This document shows positions 1 to 7,868 of a DNA stretch of 64,000 nt, one piece after another; position 1 is the first letter of the stretch, and each line of letters opens with the position of its first letter. The stretch covers positions 703,555 through 767,554 of the forward strand of contig NZ_PYGK01000002.1 of the NCBI RefSeq assembly GCF_003014595.1, given 5' to 3'. The stretch is from Chitinophaga ginsengisoli (lineage in GTDB: Bacteria > Bacteroidota > Bacteroidia > Chitinophagales > Chitinophagaceae). The position numbers and the translations under genes were made by a program. The notes beneath the pieces are model-generated. The model made no database searches and was not told the DNA's origin. It saw nothing but the letters and a program-made list of their open reading frames with translations.

Positions 1-485
1 CCGGAACCAATCAATGTAGTAGAAAGCACCTCACCAATATACTGCTCTTTAACAAGCCGTTCCAGGAAAATAACCTCTGGTGCAAAGGGCATTTGTGTGC
101 CTACAGCGGCAATTGCTTTACTACGTGATGCCAGTGCCGCCAGCGCCTTCGTTTCATTAAGATCACCCGCCAGCGGATGTTCACAGTAAATATGCTTACC
201 AGCTTCCAAGGCTGCTTTTACCAGTTCAAAATGAAAAGGTACTTTCACTGTTATAATCACCAAATCAATTTCGTGTGACCAGATCAATTCCATTGCATTA
301 GGGAAGGCAATGGGAATGTTTAATGCCGTGGCTGCTTTTTGGGCGCTTTCATAACTGGAGTTAGCTATACCCCTGAGCTCATACTCGTTGTGTAAATACC
401 TTAAAGCTGGTAGATGGGATTTGGAAGCCCATTGTCCATCAACATTCAAGCCGATGATGCCGGCGCGAATTTTTTTATAGATCAT
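1..485 (-). CDS. Gfo/Idh/MocA family oxidoreductase, N-terminal part (runs off the window)
   Basis: The reading frame starts at ATG 483-485 on the minus strand and stays open to the window edge, giving 161 residues. The N-terminus has a Rossmann-type glycine motif (AGIIGLNVDG), and further on there is a VKVPFHF segment and CEHPLA. The last corresponds to the EKP motif of Gfo/Idh/MocA NAD(P)-dependent dehydrogenases, with His in place of the usual Lys. The GLNVDGQWASKSHLPAL opening resembles the Gal80-like branch of the family, some members of which bind NAD for regulatory rather than catalytic use. The gene lies 61 bp downstream of an AraC-type regulator on the same strand, so co-transcription is plausible. 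The substrate is unknown, and the C-terminal substrate domain is outside the window. Confidence 0.85.
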   Translation of the reverse strand, partial: MIYKKIRAGIIGLNVDGQWASKSHLPALRYLHNEYELRGIANSSYESAQKAATALNIPIAFPNAMELIWSHEIDLVIITVKVPFHFELVKAALEAGKHIYCEHPLAGDLNETKALAALASRSKAIAAVGTQMPFAPEVIFLERLVKEQYIGEVLSTTLIGS

Positions 486-546
486 GTAGATAATATTTGC
501 GCGGCCATTGCTGGCCGGTGGTTTCGTGCAGATAAATAGTTTGATT

Positions 547-1356
547 TTAAAAATAATCGGAGGGCGCTTTACCAAACTTTTCTTTAAAGGAACGGGAAAA
601 ATGTGCAAGACTTTCAAATCCTAATTCAAGGTAGATGGCGGACGGTTTTTTCTTCTTTTTCTCTATAAGATGCCGGGCCTCTGTGAGTCGCTTTTCCTGT
701 AACCACTGACGTGGAGAGGTGCCAAAAGTACTTTTAAAATCACGCTTAAATGAAGCGAGGCTTCTACCCGTCAATTGTGCAAACTTCTCAACCGGTACAT
801 TAAAATAAAAATTGTTAAGCATGAATTTTTCCAGGTCTATCTTATAGGGCTCTGAAAAGTCGAATAAATAGTTGCTGAGCCCGGGCTGGGTATGTAGCAA
901 CAACCTCACTGCTTCTTTTACTTTCAATGCGCCCATGATTCTTCCTGTATTGCCTATCGGATTGCGTATGTAAGGTATCACTGATTGGAAATAACCTTGC
1001 AGGAAATCATTTGGTGGAATTAGAATGTTTCGCTTACCCATGTACTTCTCCTTTATTTCTATCTGCTCTTCCAGTGCAATCTGCCGCAACAGTTCATCGC
1101 GGAGAAAAACAACCACTGTTTGATAGCCCTTGCTGTCTAAGGGTTTTTTAGTAACCTCTCCCACTTGATTTTTGCGAAGCAGCAATATTTCGTTCGGCCG
1201 CATGGAGGTTCTTTCGCTGGAAGTTTCCAGGGTAAATTCTCCAGAAATCTGGAATGTTAGCATGGTATGTTCTATATACACCGCATAATCCTTTTCCACG
1301 GCAGCATGGAAAGCGTAAAAGACAGTATCCGGAATGAGTTCGGCGTTCGGCTTCAT
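547..1356 (-). CDS. AraC family transcriptional regulator
   Basis: This 269-residue protein has a variable N-terminal sensing half and a C-terminal AraC/XylS DNA-binding half. The C-terminal half, about residues 170-268, holds two helix-turn-helix segments: the first around FAQLTGRSLASFKRDFKSTF, the second ending in the signature LGFESLAHFSRSFKEKFGK followed by PSDYF. Length and layout are normal for the family. The N-terminal half resembles cupin-like sensing domains, with LLLRKNQVGEV inside it, but the ligand cannot be read. It sits just upstream of the partial Gfo/Idh/MocA gene on the same strand and may regulate it. Behind it lies a decayed aldo/keto reductase fragment, so it may once have served a larger locus. 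Confidence 0.9.
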   Translation of the reverse strand: MKPNAELIPDTVFYAFHAAVEKDYAVYIEHTMLTFQISGEFTLETSSERTSMRPNEILLLRKNQVGEVTKKPLDSKGYQTVVVFLRDELLRQIALEEQIEIKEKYMGKRNILIPPNDFLQGYFQSVIPYIRNPIGNTGRIMGALKVKEAVRLLLHTQPGLSNYLFDFSEPYKIDLEKFMLNNFYFNVPVEKFAQLTGRSLASFKRDFKSTFGTSPRQWLQEKRLTEARHLIEKKKKKPSAIYLELGFESLAHFSRSFKEKFGKAPSDYF

Positions 1357-1397
1357 TTACTAAAAATAAATAAAAAGCTGTTGAGAGTCGAATGCAC

Positions 1398-1548
1398 TTA
1401 TCGTTGCAGACAGGTGCTGCCAGCAATGGCGCCTGGCGCATTGTGGTCGCTGCCGTAAAAATCGCCGTGCCATGCGCATACGGCCCGGTCCAAGTTTTGA
1501 TACCGATGGTCCGCTGTCACTCAGCCTTGTCTTTTGTATTGTTGCCAT
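1398..1548 (-). pseudogene. Remnant of an aldo/keto reductase gene (N-terminus only, frameshifted)
   Basis: From ATG 1546-1548 the minus strand reads MATIQKTRLSDSGPSVSKLG, a typical start of an aldo/keto reductase (usually KLGxSGLxVSxLGxGCMxMS). The frame then breaks near the GCMxM position. In the next frame it continues as DFYGSDHNAPGAIAG and hits a stop at 1398-1400. DFYG followed by a Ser/Ala-rich stretch is what follows in intact homologues. So a 5' gene end is present, with at least one frameshift and no catalytic domain. It lies directly upstream of the AraC gene, which suggests loss by deletion. Confidence 0.6.
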
Positions 1549-1711
1549 ATTGTTCCTCATAAATTTGATGACACAAAGATTGGCTTTTAAGCGCTCCTCA
1601 GATTTCCTTAGTAGCTCAATTTAATTGACTGGGTGGCTCAAACTGCAATACTGTGAGGGAAATAGTACTGGATGCAGACCGGGCAAAGATTTGGAAAGTC
1701 CTAAAAATGAC

Positions 1712-1758
1712 GAAAGCTCCGAAAATTCGGAGCTTTCCTCTGTGGTGCCCAGTAACGG
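1712..1758 (+). repeat. Stem-loop plus GTGCCCAGTAACGG tag, copy 1
   Basis: A perfect 12-bp stem (GAAAGCTCCGAA, two-base loop, TTCGGAGCTTTC, 1712-1737) is followed 7 bases later by the tag GTGCCCAGTAACGG (1745-1758). Closely related tags follow unrelated stem-loops at 7476-7536 and 11190-11232. On the minus strand the tag ends in CTGGGCACCA, which looks like a tRNA 3' acceptor end, but no tRNA body is present. It lies between two decayed gene fragments. Function unknown: it could be a terminator with a conserved flank or a scar left by a mobile element. Confidence 0.5.
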
Positions 1759-1846
1759 TTGGTTTTTGAGCCTCATCTCATTCAACTAATCCCGGCCAGT
1801 TTTGAGGATATCAGGTCGCTCTTTAAACTTTGTTTAATTATGCAAA

Positions 1847-2281
1847 TCAATTACTTTCAGCTCCCTGAGTAAGTATTTCGGTCAGTTTAGCCTCAAGACC
1901 TTTTCCAAATAAGGTTTTGCCGATAATATTCCCGTCAGGATCAATCAGAAAGTTCTGTGGAATTGCACGAACGCCGTATAATTTAGCGGCCGAATTATCC
2001 CAAAATTTAAGATCAGAAAGCTGAAGCCATGGCAACCCATCCTTTTTGACTGCAGCTAACCATTGTGCTTTATTTTCTTGTCTATCAAGTGATATACCTA
2101 TAATGGTGAAGTTGTGGTCTTTAAATTTATTATACATCTTAATAAGATTAGGATTTTCAGCACGGCAAGGTCCACACCAGGATGCCCAAAAGTCAAGAAG
2201 TACATATTTGCCACGAAAAGAAGAAAGTTTAACCGGCTTTCCTTTTGTATATATAAAAAGTATTACCGAAAATATACTATT
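1847..2281 (-). pseudogene. TlpA/ResA-type thioredoxin fold gene, 5'-truncated
   Basis: The minus-strand frame is open from 2281 down to the TGA at 1847-1849. It reads KGKPVKLSSFRGKYVLLDF, then the active site WASWCGPC near 2175, and ends with a complete C-terminal thioredoxin half (GISLD, AIPQNFLIDPDGNII). Upstream of the domain the frame meets a TGA at 2282-2284 and has no ATG before the thioredoxin core. The first in-frame ATG (2137) lies after the CGPC motif. The signal peptide and N-terminal domain expected in Bacteroidota TlpA-like lipoproteins are missing, so this is probably a dead 3' fragment. Expression from an unusual start codon cannot be excluded. Confidence 0.65.
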
Positions 2282-2524
2282 TCAATAGTCGGTCCGTTAA
2301 TTTACAAGATTACTCACGATTATCGACTAACACCCCCATTTCATGCAACTCATAGCGACTATTTCCTTATTATCCTGATCGTAAACGGATCTCAGGATCA
2401 CGGGATTTTCTCGTCTGTGTTGATGATGGCATTATTACCAGAATCGGAAAATCGTTGGTACTGTAATTATAAAAAACAACCAGGCCAGATATATCAGTTC
2501 ACGTTTCAAATATAAATCACATCT

Positions 2525-3802
2525 ATGAAAGTCGTTATCATTCCTCTTCTTTGTCTTATCATTTCATTATCGGCAGATCAGCATGAATCTGGCAATCCCG
2601 CGTATGATTTTGCAGACTCCATTATCGCGAGGAACAACGGGATGCCTGCCGCTGCGGCAACGAATCTGTTAATGTTGTCAGTTGCGGGATATTACCATGA
2701 AAGTATGCTATATGAAGATTCGATCTCTACACCAAAGACGCCTGTTCGAATTACGCTCAATAATAAGCATGTACTTGATGCCCGCGAACTTATTCTCAGA
2801 GAAGCTGCGAAACATCGAATCATATTGATTAATGAAGCACATTTCCGCCCGCAGCATAGACTTTTTACTAAATCGATTTTAAGCGCCTTATATCAGCAGG
2901 GCTATAATGTTTTCCTTGCGGAAGGTATCTGGCCCAACAACCAGTTGGATAAAAGAGCTTATCCTGTAAAAGGCGAAGGCCACCTTCTGAATGAACCGAC
3001 TTATGCCTCGCTGATCAGGTATGCGGCAAAGAAGGGTTATAAAGTCAGGGCCTATGAGTATGCGTCACAGCCTACATGGGATGATAGTGTCGTGCTTGAC
3101 AAAAATGGTTCGATGAAATATATTAATTATCATCCCAGGGATTCTGTGTCTTTTATAAAAAATGAGAAGGGGGAAGTCATACAAAATGTATTTACATCAG
3201 TAAGGGAGGAGCAACAGGCGAAAAATATTCTTGCTATTATCCGTGCCAATCCAAAATCCAGGTTTATCATTCATGCGGGCTATGCTCATATCAATGAGTC
3301 GGGCCCGATGATGGGCAGCCAGTTACGCCAGCTCCTTAATTATGAAGATATCCTTACCATTGATCAGACTGAGTTAAATGAAAAACAAATTGTTATTGAT
3401 ACACTGACCAACGATACGATCCGTAGGGCTGAGGCCTTTGTGCTGGTTGATAAAACAACTAAAAAGGCCTGGAATTACTATGGGAACAGCTATCCGGTAG
3501 ACTATACCATTTTCAATGCCAGCTTTAAGGACTCCCTCGGACGCCCCGGCTTCCTGTTTAAAGACGTAGAAAAGAGGGTAGTTACCTGGTTGAAACCAGC
3601 ACTACTGAAAGATTGTGGTTGTGTATTCAGTGCTTATAACCCCGGAGAACTGAAGAAGGAGCACCAAAATGCCATAGCTACTGACGTGGTTTATGTCGAT
3701 AATGAACATGTACGTCCTTTGTTGCTGTATAAAGGCATGCATACGATCGTGAAGAAAAACGCCAAGGGAGAGTATACCCAGTTTAGTTTGGAAGTCAAAT
3801 AA
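2525..3802 (+). CDS. Secreted protein of the EreA/ChaN/TraB-like (Tiki) superfamily, function unknown
   Basis: The 425-residue product begins with a hydrophobic signal-like segment (KVVIIPLLCLIISLS), so it is probably exported. Around residue 97 it has INEAHFRPQHR, matching the Glu-x-His first motif of the erythromycin-esterase/ChaN/TraB fold. Near residue 245 it has FIIHAGYAHINES, matching the second His-rich motif. Both histidine motifs being kept suggests a metal- or haem-binding or hydrolytic site. The C-terminal 140 residues show nothing I recognise. It stands alone, with a strong bidirectional hairpin at 3876-3921 after it. An antibiotic-esterase role should not be assumed: the family is broad and this member is distant. 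Confidence 0.6.
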   Translation: MKVVIIPLLCLIISLSADQHESGNPAYDFADSIIARNNGMPAAAATNLLMLSVAGYYHESMLYEDSISTPKTPVRITLNNKHVLDARELILREAAKHRIILINEAHFRPQHRLFTKSILSALYQQGYNVFLAEGIWPNNQLDKRAYPVKGEGHLLNEPTYASLIRYAAKKGYKVRAYEYASQPTWDDSVVLDKNGSMKYINYHPRDSVSFIKNEKGEVIQNVFTSVREEQQAKNILAIIRANPKSRFIIHAGYAHINESGPMMGSQLRQLLNYEDILTIDQTELNEKQIVIDTLTNDTIRRAEAFVLVDKTTKKAWNYYGNSYPVDYTIFNASFKDSLGRPGFLFKDVEKRVVTWLKPALLKDCGCVFSAYNPGELKKEHQNAIATDVVYVDNEHVRPLLLYKGMHTIVKKNAKGEYTQFSLEVK

Positions 3803-3875
3803 AAACCAACCGATTTATTCCCTTAGTCCCGATTTCTGAGCCAATTCTTCTCTAATCTAATTCGTCATCCTGTAA

Positions 3876-3921
3876 ATCAATAACGCACATCTAACCCATT
3901 AGTTAGATGTGTGTTATTGAT
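3876..3921. terminator. Bidirectional terminator hairpin
   Basis: Arms ATCAATAACGCACATCTAAC and GTTAGATGTGTGTTATTGAT pair with a single G-U and a six-base loop. It sits between the ends of two convergent genes (stops at 3802 and 3933). The A-rich and T-rich arm ends make it usable from both sides. Confidence 0.75.
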
Positions 3922-3932
3922 ACGGTTATTAA

Positions 3933-4277
3933 TTATGCACCAGCTTTAATGATTGTTTCATTGGTTGCCATTGCAATATAGTTTGCAGTATCAAAAAATT
4001 TGGGCTCATCGGGATGAACCTTTGTTAAATAATTCTCTGAATTGAAGAAGGTGTTGAAATCCTCAAACGAGTCAAACGAGATTTCTACTACAGCATCGTA
4101 TAAGGGCTTAGGAAAACCTTCAGCTACTATAGGGTGGTTAACTACATATTTTCTAACGTAAAGTTCTGTCTCAGGGATGGAACAGAATAAAGGAGCGTGC
4201 CGATTTTTGTGATAATCCACAAATTCTTCAAGGCTCATACCGGGTAGTTTTTGTACTAAAAACGTAAATTTGATCAT
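3933..4277 (-). CDS. EthD-like dimeric alpha/beta-barrel protein
   Basis: The 114-residue product matches the EthD family pattern: FTFLVQKLPGMSLEEFVDYHKNRHAPLF near the N-terminus and a later acidic segment with the conserved Phe residues (ISFDSFEDFNTFF). EthD proteins are small ferredoxin-like barrels found next to oxidases, reductases and redox stress genes, and are usually of unproven function. It is divergent from an HxlR-type regulator gene, with a 36-bp palindrome between them. It is therefore very likely the target of that regulator. No signal peptide is visible, so it should be cytoplasmic. Confidence 0.8.
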   Translation of the reverse strand: MIKFTFLVQKLPGMSLEEFVDYHKNRHAPLFCSIPETELYVRKYVVNHPIVAEGFPKPLYDAVVEISFDSFEDFNTFFNSENYLTKVHPDEPKFFDTANYIAMATNETIIKAGA

Positions 4278-4321
4278 TGTCTATTTATAATTTGACACAA
4301 AATTATTTCATTACTTACCTT

Positions 4322-4357
4322 ATAGCAAGTACGCACAACTTTGTGCGTACTTGCTAT
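4322..4357. promoter_or_regulatory. 36-bp near-perfect palindrome, likely HxlR operator
   Basis: ATAGCAAGTACGCACAA and its exact reverse complement are separated by only two bases (CT). It lies between the EthD gene (start 4277) and the HxlR gene (start near 4378). HxlR/YodB-type regulators bind inverted repeats containing GTAC or TACTT/AAGTA elements, and both are present in each arm. Binding is inferred, not shown. Confidence 0.7.
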
Positions 4358-4377
4358 GACAATTGATTGACCAAGCG

Positions 4378-4736
4378 ATGTACAAAAAAAACTCCCTATT
4401 AGAATTGACTGTGGCCTGCACATATTTAAGGAACTCTTAGATGGCAAGTGGAAACTGATGCTTATCTATTATATTTCAGAGCAGGTAAAAAGACCAGGAG
4501 CATTGCAGAAGAAAATAGCGGTGGACAGACGAGTAATGAACAAACAATTGGATGAATTGGTAAAATATGGATTTGTAGATAAATTTTCTTTCGACACTAA
4601 AATTCCTAAAGTTGAATATCAACTAACACCTCTGGGATTTAGTCTGTTGCCGATAATACAAGATTTGGAGCAATGGGGCGAAAACAATAGAGCTGTTTTA
4701 GAGGCAGCGCTTAATGGGAAGTCCTCCCCTACGTAA
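4378..4736 (+). CDS. HxlR family regulator, with an apparent one-base frameshift in an A8 tract
   Basis: The winged-helix body is intact from about 4401: RIDCGLHIFKELLDGKWKL, then RRVMNKQLDELVKYGFVDK, and the wing PKVEYQLTPLG. Cys in IDCGLH is the redox-sensing position of this family. The only good start, ATG 4378, is in a different frame, and the two frames join across eight consecutive A residues (4384-4391). With one more A the N-terminus would read MYKKKLPIRIDCG, as in intact relatives. Without that, translation must begin at ATG 4458 inside the domain, losing the first helix and the Cys. It may be a pseudogene, a sequencing error, or a gene using slippage on the A tract. The divergent EthD gene is its likely target. 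Confidence 0.75.
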
Positions 4737-4756
4737 GTGATAAGTCACTTAATCAG

Positions 4757-5761
4757 ATGTTACTGACGTATATTTCGATGATTTGTTACTTAACAGAAAG
4801 ATTGATAACTTCATATTCCGATGCCGACATTGTTAATCTAACTTGTTGTCAGCAAAATAAAGCTTTAGAACATGCCCGACTGCCTATGAGCCACGTTACA
4901 CTCACCGACTATGAGGATAATAACCAACAAAGTTTCTGGGAGCAATGCTTGTTTCCAGTTGCCAAACCCGTAAAAATAAGGCTGTCAAGAAAATTGTCCG
5001 GTAAAACTATCCTGCTGACGGGGGCCAGCTTTGGTATTGGAGCCTTGGTCGCAACTCTCCTTGCCGAATATCAGGTAAAATTGATATTGGTAGCAAGGAC
5101 AAGGGAGAAATTGGAAGAATTACAACAGTCGTTGCAGGGCAAACGGGCTACGGTCTTCATTGTTCCCTCCGATCTGCGGGAGGAAAGGGCGATTGATAGT
5201 TTGCTGCAGGAGTTAAAAAGAAGAAATGTTGAAGTTGACCTGTTTATCAACAATGCCGGAAAATCAATCCATCGCGGTCTAGACCAATCACTGGACCGTT
5301 ACCAGGATACACAACGGTGTAGTGCAACCAATTATACAGGACCTGTACAATTGTTATTGGGGTTATTACCTGTTCTTATTAAAAACAGAGGTCATATTAT
5401 AAATGTATCTGCTCTCAATGTATTGCTGCCGTCAACATCAGGTTGGTCAGCCTATCAATCATCGAAAGCAGCTTTTGATCAGTGGTTGCGCTGTATGGAG
5501 CCGGAATTGAAGATCAGAAATGTTACTGTAAGTAGTGTGTACTTACCATTGGTGCGCACCCGTATGAGTATGGTGAACGAAAAGAATCATGGCAGGATGG
5601 CCATGAGCAAAGCAAAAGCGGCGAACATAATTTTGAATTGTATCGTGCTTGGCAAAAGGAAGTACAGGCCCTGGTGGACAGGTTTTGTATTATTGTGGTG
5701 TTCGTTGTTTCCGAATCTATGGTACCGGATGCAGGTGTGTTATTTAAAAAAAAATAAATAG
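4757..5761 (+). CDS. Short-chain dehydrogenase/reductase paired with an acyl-adenylate ligase
   Basis: The 334-residue product has the SDR Rossmann motif TGASFGIG near residue 89, NNAG near residue 167, and a catalytic YQSSK. The first 43 residues look unlike the family, so the true start may be ATG 4886, which begins MSHVTLTDYEDNNQQ. The C-terminal tail is hydrophobic and basic (WWTGFVLLWCSLFPNLWYRM), suggesting membrane association. It ends 2 bp before the next gene, an ANL-type ligase, so the two are certainly co-transcribed. A role in making or reducing an acyl or lipid intermediate is likely; the substrate is unknown. Confidence 0.85.
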   Translation: MLLTYISMICYLTERLITSYSDADIVNLTCCQQNKALEHARLPMSHVTLTDYEDNNQQSFWEQCLFPVAKPVKIRLSRKLSGKTILLTGASFGIGALVATLLAEYQVKLILVARTREKLEELQQSLQGKRATVFIVPSDLREERAIDSLLQELKRRNVEVDLFINNAGKSIHRGLDQSLDRYQDTQRCSATNYTGPVQLLLGLLPVLIKNRGHIINVSALNVLLPSTSGWSAYQSSKAAFDQWLRCMEPELKIRNVTVSSVYLPLVRTRMSMVNEKNHGRMAMSKAKAANIILNCIVLGKRKYRPWWTGFVLLWCSLFPNLWYRMQVCYLKKNK

Positions 5762-5763
5762 CT

Positions 5764-7239
5764 ATGCGGACCATCTTTCAGTTGTTACGGCTTCGGTGTC
5801 TCACCCCTTATTCTTTGTTGCTACTGTACAGAGCAAAGAAAAAGCATGGCAATAATTTATGTTTCCTGCTGAAGTTTGCTGCCGATTATTATGGTTCTGA
5901 GACAGCGATGGCAGATGAAAATACCCAGTTAAGCTTTAAACAACTCTACGAAAAAGTACTGCGGCTTACCTTTGTAATCCAGCGAAAAATACAAAATGAG
6001 TTGAACAATACTGCGGTGTTGATTTGTAATAACTCGATAAATCATATACTCGTCCTGTATGCCATTCAAAACCTTGGTCTAAAACTAGCGCTAGTAAATG
6101 ACAAATTGCTACCCGGCGATATTTTTAAAATAATAGACAAGCAGGCCGGTGCCTGTACGATTTTTGCATCCGGGTCGTCTATTGAAAATGCTATTGATAT
6201 AGACGACTTACTAACGCATATAAACGGAGGGGGAAAAAAACAGTATTACTCAAAAAATCATGCCCGCGTGATTTTTCCTACCTCAGGTACTACTGGCGAT
6301 ATAAAATTGATAGAAAAGAAAACCGGGGAGTTTTATTGGGTGCAGTCTTTTGCTGACCTTGTGCAACGCACGGCTATCGATAAAAGGAATGCTGCCTATA
6401 TTGCCATTCCTGTTTCCAGCGGATTTGGGTATACTGCTTTATTGTTTACGCTGATATTGGGAAAGAAGGCAGTAGTATCTGGTGCCAAAAATATAATCAC
6501 AGTTGCCGGCTTCTTATCGCAACAGAAGGTGGATTTACTGGTGGGAGTGCCAACAGTCCTATATAAAGTGGCGCAACAACTGGAACTTGAAAAGCACGCC
6601 GTGATCTCTATCATCAGTAGTGGTGCCGCGTTGAATAAAACCATTTTAAACAAGCTAGCCGGGTTGACCACTAATATTTTTAGTCTGTATGGTAGTACTG
6701 AGGCCAGCACTTGTTTTATTGCCGATTATACACAACTAAGCCTCGATTCATGTACATTAGGAACTCCATTAAAAGGTGTGAAGTATCAGATACAATCCCT
6801 ACTTGGTGGCGGGAAAGAATTGCTGATACAATCTCCATTGGCCAACGCAAGTTCCGGATCGGGCTGGTTAGCTACCGGTGACCTGGTAGTAGAAGATGGT
6901 AATGGAGGTATTATATGGTGTAGCCGTAAAGATGACATGATCATAAAAATGGGTACTAATATTTATCCCATAGAAATTGAACGACAATTGCTGCAAATCG
7001 CCTGCATTGAAGATGCCTATGTTGCCGGTGAAAAGGATGTGGTAAAAGGAGAAATAATTGTGGCATTTATAAAAATAAAGCCAGGTACTTCATTCGATGA
7101 AAAGCTAGTACGGGAAAGCCTCCGACTGGTCTTATCCGGCATCAAAGTGCCCGATGAAATTTATATAGTTGATTACTTTAACTATACAAGCACGGGCAAG
7201 AAGATCAGGCCGGCTAGAGCGATCTCAAAAAAAGAATAG
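5764..7239 (+). CDS. ANL superfamily acyl-CoA synthetase / acyl-adenylating enzyme
   Basis: The 491-residue product shows the adenylation-domain core motifs in order: the P-loop FPTSGTTGDIK, YGSTEAS, the TGDLVVEDG motif and a C-terminal catalytic Lys in TSTGKKIRPA. It therefore activates a carboxylate with ATP, most likely loading it on CoA or a carrier protein. The protein is shorter than most long-chain acyl-CoA ligases (about 550), and the N-terminal region is compact. It follows the SDR gene by 2 bp. Together they look like an activate-then-reduce (or reduce-then-activate) pair for a lipid or polyketide-like intermediate. No acyl carrier protein is next to them. Confidence 0.88.
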   Translation: MRTIFQLLRLRCLTPYSLLLLYRAKKKHGNNLCFLLKFAADYYGSETAMADENTQLSFKQLYEKVLRLTFVIQRKIQNELNNTAVLICNNSINHILVLYAIQNLGLKLALVNDKLLPGDIFKIIDKQAGACTIFASGSSIENAIDIDDLLTHINGGGKKQYYSKNHARVIFPTSGTTGDIKLIEKKTGEFYWVQSFADLVQRTAIDKRNAAYIAIPVSSGFGYTALLFTLILGKKAVVSGAKNIITVAGFLSQQKVDLLVGVPTVLYKVAQQLELEKHAVISIISSGAALNKTILNKLAGLTTNIFSLYGSTEASTCFIADYTQLSLDSCTLGTPLKGVKYQIQSLLGGGKELLIQSPLANASSGSGWLATGDLVVEDGNGGIIWCSRKDDMIIKMGTNIYPIEIERQLLQIACIEDAYVAGEKDVVKGEIIVAFIKIKPGTSFDEKLVRESLRLVLSGIKVPDEIYIVDYFNYTSTGKKIRPARAISKKE

Positions 7240-7475
7240 CTGAACAAAGTGGTCAGTAGTGCAAAATCAGCCCGCGTGATTAGTGTTCGACAGATCACTC
7301 CACCAATCTGTCTAGATTTTTCCTTTGGCTCGGTGAAGACAAAGGGATATTTGACTTTTAGGATGATCAGCCGCCAACTTCCATAAAGAGACCAGGGCCT
7401 AAGCTATTTTTGGTCTTGATCCGGCCTACGTCTAAGTAAGTATGAATATGAAGTAGCTATGGAATATAATATAAA

Positions 7476-7536
7476 CACTAAAAATGGGAAAGCCGCTCTG
7501 AGAGCGGATTTCCCATTTTTAGTGCCCCGGTAGCGG
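7476..7536 (+). repeat. Stem-loop plus GTGCCCCGGTAGCGG tag, copy 2
   Basis: A 49-base hairpin (7476-7524) has a 16-bp outer stem beginning CACTAAAAATGGG, one A-G mismatch, a 6-bp inner stem CCGCTC/GAGCGG and a three-base loop. The tag GTGCCCCGGTAGCGG (7522-7536) follows directly. It is the second copy of the arrangement at 1712-1758. The surrounding 7240-7595 stretch between the ligase gene and the next minus-strand frame holds no other feature I can support. Confidence 0.5.
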
Positions 7537-7595
7537 TAGATTTCAAAATCAAACATTATTGATTATGAAGTTGTTATATAGGAAATTAGATTGGT

Positions 7596-7868
7596 TTATT
7601 GAAATAAATCAATCATCTCTTTGTTTTCAGATGCTGCCGCCATACCCCTACCAAGCGCCCATATCTCTGCTTCCCATTTTTTCCAGGAATCAGTATCAGG
7701 GTTACTGAGACTTATTAATGTATCAATATTATGCCCGGATATTCTTACAGTATAACTTACTCCGTCTACAGTTATTCCTTTGCTGCCTTCAAATAAATTG
7801 ACGTTGAAAATATCCCTTAAATCAGCAGTACGGTTTTCGAACCAAATTATATCAATTTTAGATTCCTT
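7596..7868 (-). CDS. Possible small protein of about 90 residues, in frame after the stop of the 704-aa gene
   Basis: Immediately after the TAA of the upstream secreted protein (7869-7871) the same frame stays open for 90 codons to a TAA at 7596-7598. The translation has normal protein composition, with IDIIWFENRTADLRDIF near its start and KKWEAEIWALGRGMAAASE near its end. No ATG occurs before the conserved-looking part; an ATT in KESKID would be the best candidate start. Either a rare start codon is used, or ribosomes read through the TAA, or this is a decayed 3' extension. The family is not recognised. Confidence 0.4.
   Translation of the reverse strand, partial: KESKIDIIWFENRTADLRDIFNVNLFEGSKGITVDGVSYTVRISGHNIDTLISLSNPDTDSWKKWEAEIWALGRGMAAASENKEMIDLFQ

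Noticed and set aside
1737..1775. tRNA gene at the tag copy 1
   Set aside because: Only the 3'-end-like tag is present; no T-loop or anticodon arm can be drawn.
2114..2515. 133-codon plus-strand frame antisense to the TlpA fragment
   Set aside because: It overlaps the clear thioredoxin motif on the other strand, and its translation has no recognisable features.
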